A stretch of DNA of 64,000 nt, taken from Alphaproteobacteria bacterium (lineage in GTDB: Bacteria; Myxococcota_A; UBA796; CAJQPC01). The notes under the pieces were generated by a model, which saw nothing but the letters and a program-made list of their open reading frames with translations, did not search any database and was not told where the DNA came from. Where the stretch lies: assembly GCA_020632795.1 (NCBI GenBank), contig JACKEV010000010.1:1-64000 (forward strand). Reading direction: 5' to 3'. The position numbers and the translations under genes are program-made. Shown one piece after another: positions 61,401 to 64,000 of this stretch. Position 1 is the first letter of the stretch. Each line of letters begins with the position of its first letter.

Positions 61401-61955
61401 ATGACCTTCGCGCTGCTGGTGTCCCTCTCTGCCGCCTCGGCGGCCACCTACGAGCCCATCGACCTCCTCCTCGCCAGCCACCGGAGCCTGCCGGAGTCCA
61501 CGCTGGGCAAGATCGCGGAGCAGACCGCCGGCACCGCCGAAGAGAAGGCCTGCCTGCTCAAGCTCGGCGTCCCCGCTGCGCTGGTCGACGCGATGGAGGG
61601 CCCAAAGCCCAAGCACGAGGCCTCCGACGCGACCTGCGCGCCGTTCACCGAGGCCCTCGCCCAGCTCTCCGAGGACGAGGCCCGCGCCGGCGCTGAGGCC
61701 CGCGTTGAGTTCGAGGCCCGCCGACGTGCCCAGGCCGAGGCCGCCGCCATCGACGCGCGGGTCGACTGCATCAACCCGCAGACTGGCGCCTTCGCGGCCG
61801 CCTTCAACCGGCCCACCGTGGAGGAGCAGGTGGAGGTCTGGATGATGGCGCGCCTCAAGGCGGGGAGCAACGACTTCATCGTGCTCCCCATGGTGCAGGG
61901 CACCTCCGGCGAGTTCGGCGTCACCGGCACCAGCCTCGTGGTCTGCTCGTACTGA
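61401..61955 (+). CDS. secreted protein of unknown function
   Basis: 184 residues with signal peptide MTFALLVSLSAASAA. Two cysteines near CLLKLGVPAALVDAME and ATCAPF probably pair; an Ala/Glu-rich helix (LSEDEARAGAEARVEFEARRRAQAEAA) follows, then DCINPQTGAF and a C-terminal CSY. AAGGAG lies 5 nt before the ATG; an in-frame GTG overlaps that site. No family was recognised. Confidence 0.6.
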   Translation: MTFALLVSLSAASAATYEPIDLLLASHRSLPESTLGKIAEQTAGTAEEKACLLKLGVPAALVDAMEGPKPKHEASDATCAPFTEALAQLSEDEARAGAEARVEFEARRRAQAEAAAIDARVDCINPQTGAFAAAFNRPTVEEQVEVWMMARLKAGSNDFIVLPMVQGTSGEFGVTGTSLVVCSY

Positions 61956-61961
61956 GCCGGC

Positions 61962-64000
61962 CTACTTCGCCTCCGGCGTCTCCGCCCGCAGCGTCGGCAC
62001 CACGCCGGCCGGCATGAAGTCGAGGTAGCGGCGCGCCGTCTCCAGCAGGCCGCGGCCCTCGACCGCCGCCAGCTCGCCGAAGTTGGCGGCCAGCTTGGTG
62101 AGCAGCTCCTGGTCGCCCAGGCGCTGGACCGCGTAGGCCAGCTTGGGGTCGAAGGCGTTGGCGGTCTTCACCGCGCCGTCCACCCGCGCCTCCAGGGTGC
62201 GCAGCTCCATCTCCTGCAGGGCCCGGCGGCGGGTCAGCTCGACCTGGGTCTCCGCGGCGTCGGCCTCCAGCTTGCGGGCGCGCAGCTCGACCTCCAGGGC
62301 GGTCGCGGCCCGGCGCAGCGTGGCGTCCAGCTCGTCGAGCTTCGCGCGGCGGACCTTGTTGGCCTCGGCCTCGAGCTGCTGGCGCTCGGCCCGCTCGGCG
62401 GCGAGCTGCAGGCGCAGCAGCTCGGTCTGGTGCTTCTCCTGGGCGACCGCGCGCTCGATCTCCTCGACCCGCAGCTCCCGGGCCATCTGGGTCTCCCGGG
62501 CGGCGACCTCCACGGCCTGCTCGATGGCCTCGGCCTGGGCGGTGGTGAGCAGCTCGGCGACATCGCGGTCGGTGATCTCCAGCTCCAGCACCTCGACGTC
62601 GTACACCCGCATGCTGTTCTCGGCGAAGCTGCGGCCGGGGCGGGGGCCCTCCTCGGGCTTCGCGCCCAGCAGCAGGTCGCGCACCTGCGGCGTGATGTCG
62701 GCCTGCACCTCCCGGATGGAGAGCTGGCGCAGGCGGGCCTTGATCATCGAGCGGGCGTGCTCGCACAGGAGCTTGATGTAGTCGTCGACCGCGAACCAGC
62801 GGCCGGGCTCGTCGCCCTCGAAGTTGACCCGGTAGTGCAGGGTCAGCCGGGCGCGCACGAGGTCGCGGGTCATGAAGTCGACGCAGTCGGAGACCTTGTT
62901 GCCGGCGACCTTCAGGAACACCGTCTCCAGCAGGTTTTCGCTGGACTTCGGCCGGCCGGTGGACAGGCGCAGGTGCTGGAGGGTCTCGTCGTAGGCCAGC
63001 AGGATGGAGGTCGGGCCGGTGACCACCCGGCGGTTGCCGCTCTTGTCGACCACCTCGACCGCGTAGCCTGACCACACGTCCACCCGCACCGCCCCGGCGA
63101 AGCGCTCGAGCTGCATGTGGTTTCGGTGGAGCTGGGCAGGCACCCCCACGACGCCGCGCTGCAGGCGGAGCTGGCGGTTCCAGGTCAGGGCGTCGTGGTT
63201 CCCGGGGTAGAAGTTGTGGACCTCGCGGTCGGACAGCACCCGCTGCACGATGACCTGGCGCCGGGGGTCGGGGAGGAACATGCGCGGGCCGCGCACCAGG
63301 CTGCGCTCCCCGGTGGCCCGGTCCAGCACGTAGCAGCCCTCCCCCTTGGGGATGGCGACCGCGCGGTGCAGCTCGCCGCCGGCGTGGGGCACGATGGCGT
63401 GCTCCTGGCGGGGGAAGTAGACGACCCCGTCGCCGGTGATGAACAGCTCCTCGCCCTCGCGGCGCTCGGCGCCGTCCGCGTCCGCGTAGGGGGCGACCAC
63501 CTTGATGTGCAGGCCGGTGGTGTCGGACAGCTCGAAGGCGGGGAAGGCGCTGCGGCCGTCGCGCTCCAGCACGACCTGGTTGGGGCCCGGGAACACCACG
63601 GCCTCGCCCCGGATGGTCTCCTTGCGGCCGTCCTCACCCACGAGCACGCAGTACTGCAGCCGCTGGAGGGTGACCGCGCGGCGCACGTAGCGGCCGTCGC
63701 CGTCGGGGATGACCTCGACCCCGGAGGGCGGGATGTAGAACTTGACGTCGGTGCCCTTGATGAGGTGCTTCTCGCCGACCACGAAGGTGCGGGGCTGCTC
63801 GCCGGCGGGGGCCTCGGCGGCCTCGCCGTCCAGGCCCAGGGCGGTCTTCCAGTGGCGGGCGGCCTCATCGGCGTCGTAGACCTGCACGTAGAGGTACTCG
63901 TTCGAGCGCAGCCGGTGCCCCGGGATGACCTGGGCGGTCTGTCCAGGCCAGAGCGGGAAGCTGGCGGGGCCGGGCACGATGATCTTGCGGCCGATCTGGA
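61962..64000 (-). CDS. major vault protein-like / SPFH protein (start outside window)
   Basis: At least 679 residues; the frame is open to the window end and reads IGRKIIVPGPASFPLWPGQ there, so the true start lies beyond. Several MVP-type repeats are seen (RSLVRGPRMFLPDPRRQVIVQRVL, YNxPG-like turns, VVTGPTSILLAYDETLQHL), then an SPFH/shoulder-like domain, and a long coiled coil (about 500-620, ARETQMARELRVEEIERAVAQ) as in the vault cap. Eukaryotic MVP builds the vault particle; bacterial versions are rare and unstudied. Confidence 0.78.
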   Translation of the reverse strand, partial: QIGRKIIVPGPASFPLWPGQTAQVIPGHRLRSNEYLYVQVYDADEAARHWKTALGLDGEAAEAPAGEQPRTFVVGEKHLIKGTDVKFYIPPSGVEVIPDGDGRYVRRAVTLQRLQYCVLVGEDGRKETIRGEAVVFPGPNQVVLERDGRSAFPAFELSDTTGLHIKVVAPYADADGAERREGEELFITGDGVVYFPRQEHAIVPHAGGELHRAVAIPKGEGCYVLDRATGERSLVRGPRMFLPDPRRQVIVQRVLSDREVHNFYPGNHDALTWNRQLRLQRGVVGVPAQLHRNHMQLERFAGAVRVDVWSGYAVEVVDKSGNRRVVTGPTSILLAYDETLQHLRLSTGRPKSSENLLETVFLKVAGNKVSDCVDFMTRDLVRARLTLHYRVNFEGDEPGRWFAVDDYIKLLCEHARSMIKARLRQLSIREVQADITPQVRDLLLGAKPEEGPRPGRSFAENSMRVYDVEVLELEITDRDVAELLTTAQAEAIEQAVEVAARETQMARELRVEEIERAVAQEKHQTELLRLQLAAERAERQQLEAEANKVRRAKLDELDATLRRAATALEVELRARKLEADAAETQVELTRRRALQEMELRTLEARVDGAVKTANAFDPKLAYAVQRLGDQELLTKLAANFGELAAVEGRGLLETARRYLDFMPAGVVPTLRAETPEAK

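Overview
The window is very GC-rich, with strong G/C bias at third codon positions. It carries many short lipoproteins, MopE-type calcium-motif repeats, PD40 and FG-GAP proteins, a FabL-type enoyl reductase, a σ54 activator and an MbnP/MbnH pair. Together these suggest a Myxococcota-like (deltaproteobacterial) chromosome; this is an inference from gene content, not a placement. Coding density is high, neighbours often overlap by 4 bp (GTGA/ATGA), and no phage or insertion sequence was recognised.

Layout. 0-8.7 kb: a lipoxygenase-like protein that has lost one predicted iron ligand. It converges on a six-gene minus-strand operon of secreted proteins: von Willebrand A lipoprotein, PD40 protein with a CxxCH motif, lipoprotein, outer-membrane protein, MbnP, MbnH. 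An MscS channel lies beside it. 8.9-13.6 kb: arginine biosynthesis cluster argC-GNAT-argJ-argB-argD. 13.6-19 kb: small lipoproteins, an outer-membrane protein, acetyl-CoA synthetase, and a tandem pair of membrane-anchored paralogues.

19.0-29.1 kb is the outstanding region and looks like an RNA-damage response island. It holds an RtcR-type σ54 activator with a CARF-like N-terminus, a 54-codon ORF with its own promoter and terminators, and 22 tRNA genes on one strand. A DraRnl-type RNA ligase gene sits inside the tRNA array. An HNH nuclease, a MarR repressor with two copies of its likely operator, and an NTF2-like protein follow. A textbook σ54 promoter with two matched upstream dyads then drives rtcB, prfH and a methyltransferase. 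The tRNAs give full or near-full isoacceptor sets for Lys, Pro, Gly, Cys, Trp, Gln, Ala and Thr. Three of them (two Cys, one Ala) carry an extra 13-nt hairpin in the T-arm, with one compensatory base-pair change and a CUCC loop, and each sits next to a normal copy with the same anticodon. My reading is that damaged RNA activates the regulator, the ligases reseal tRNAs, PrfH rescues stalled ribosomes, and the array supplies replacement or decoy tRNAs.

29-36 kb: a phosphodiester glycosidase-like protein, then a metal (probably zinc) uptake operon with His-rich and Cys/His accessory proteins. 36-45 kb: a membrane glycosyltransferase-like protein, an FG-GAP protein, map, hemB, cysS, dihydroorotase. 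45-54 kb: two metallophosphoesterases, a secreted protein, an ABC exporter-type membrane protein, an MCE protein, murJ. 54-64 kb: a J-domain-like gene frameshifted at a quasi-palindrome, fabL, a TPR protein, a MopE/fibrinogen-like surface protein, a UGT-type glycosyltransferase, a Uma2 nuclease, a secreted protein, and a major-vault-protein-like gene cut by the window end.
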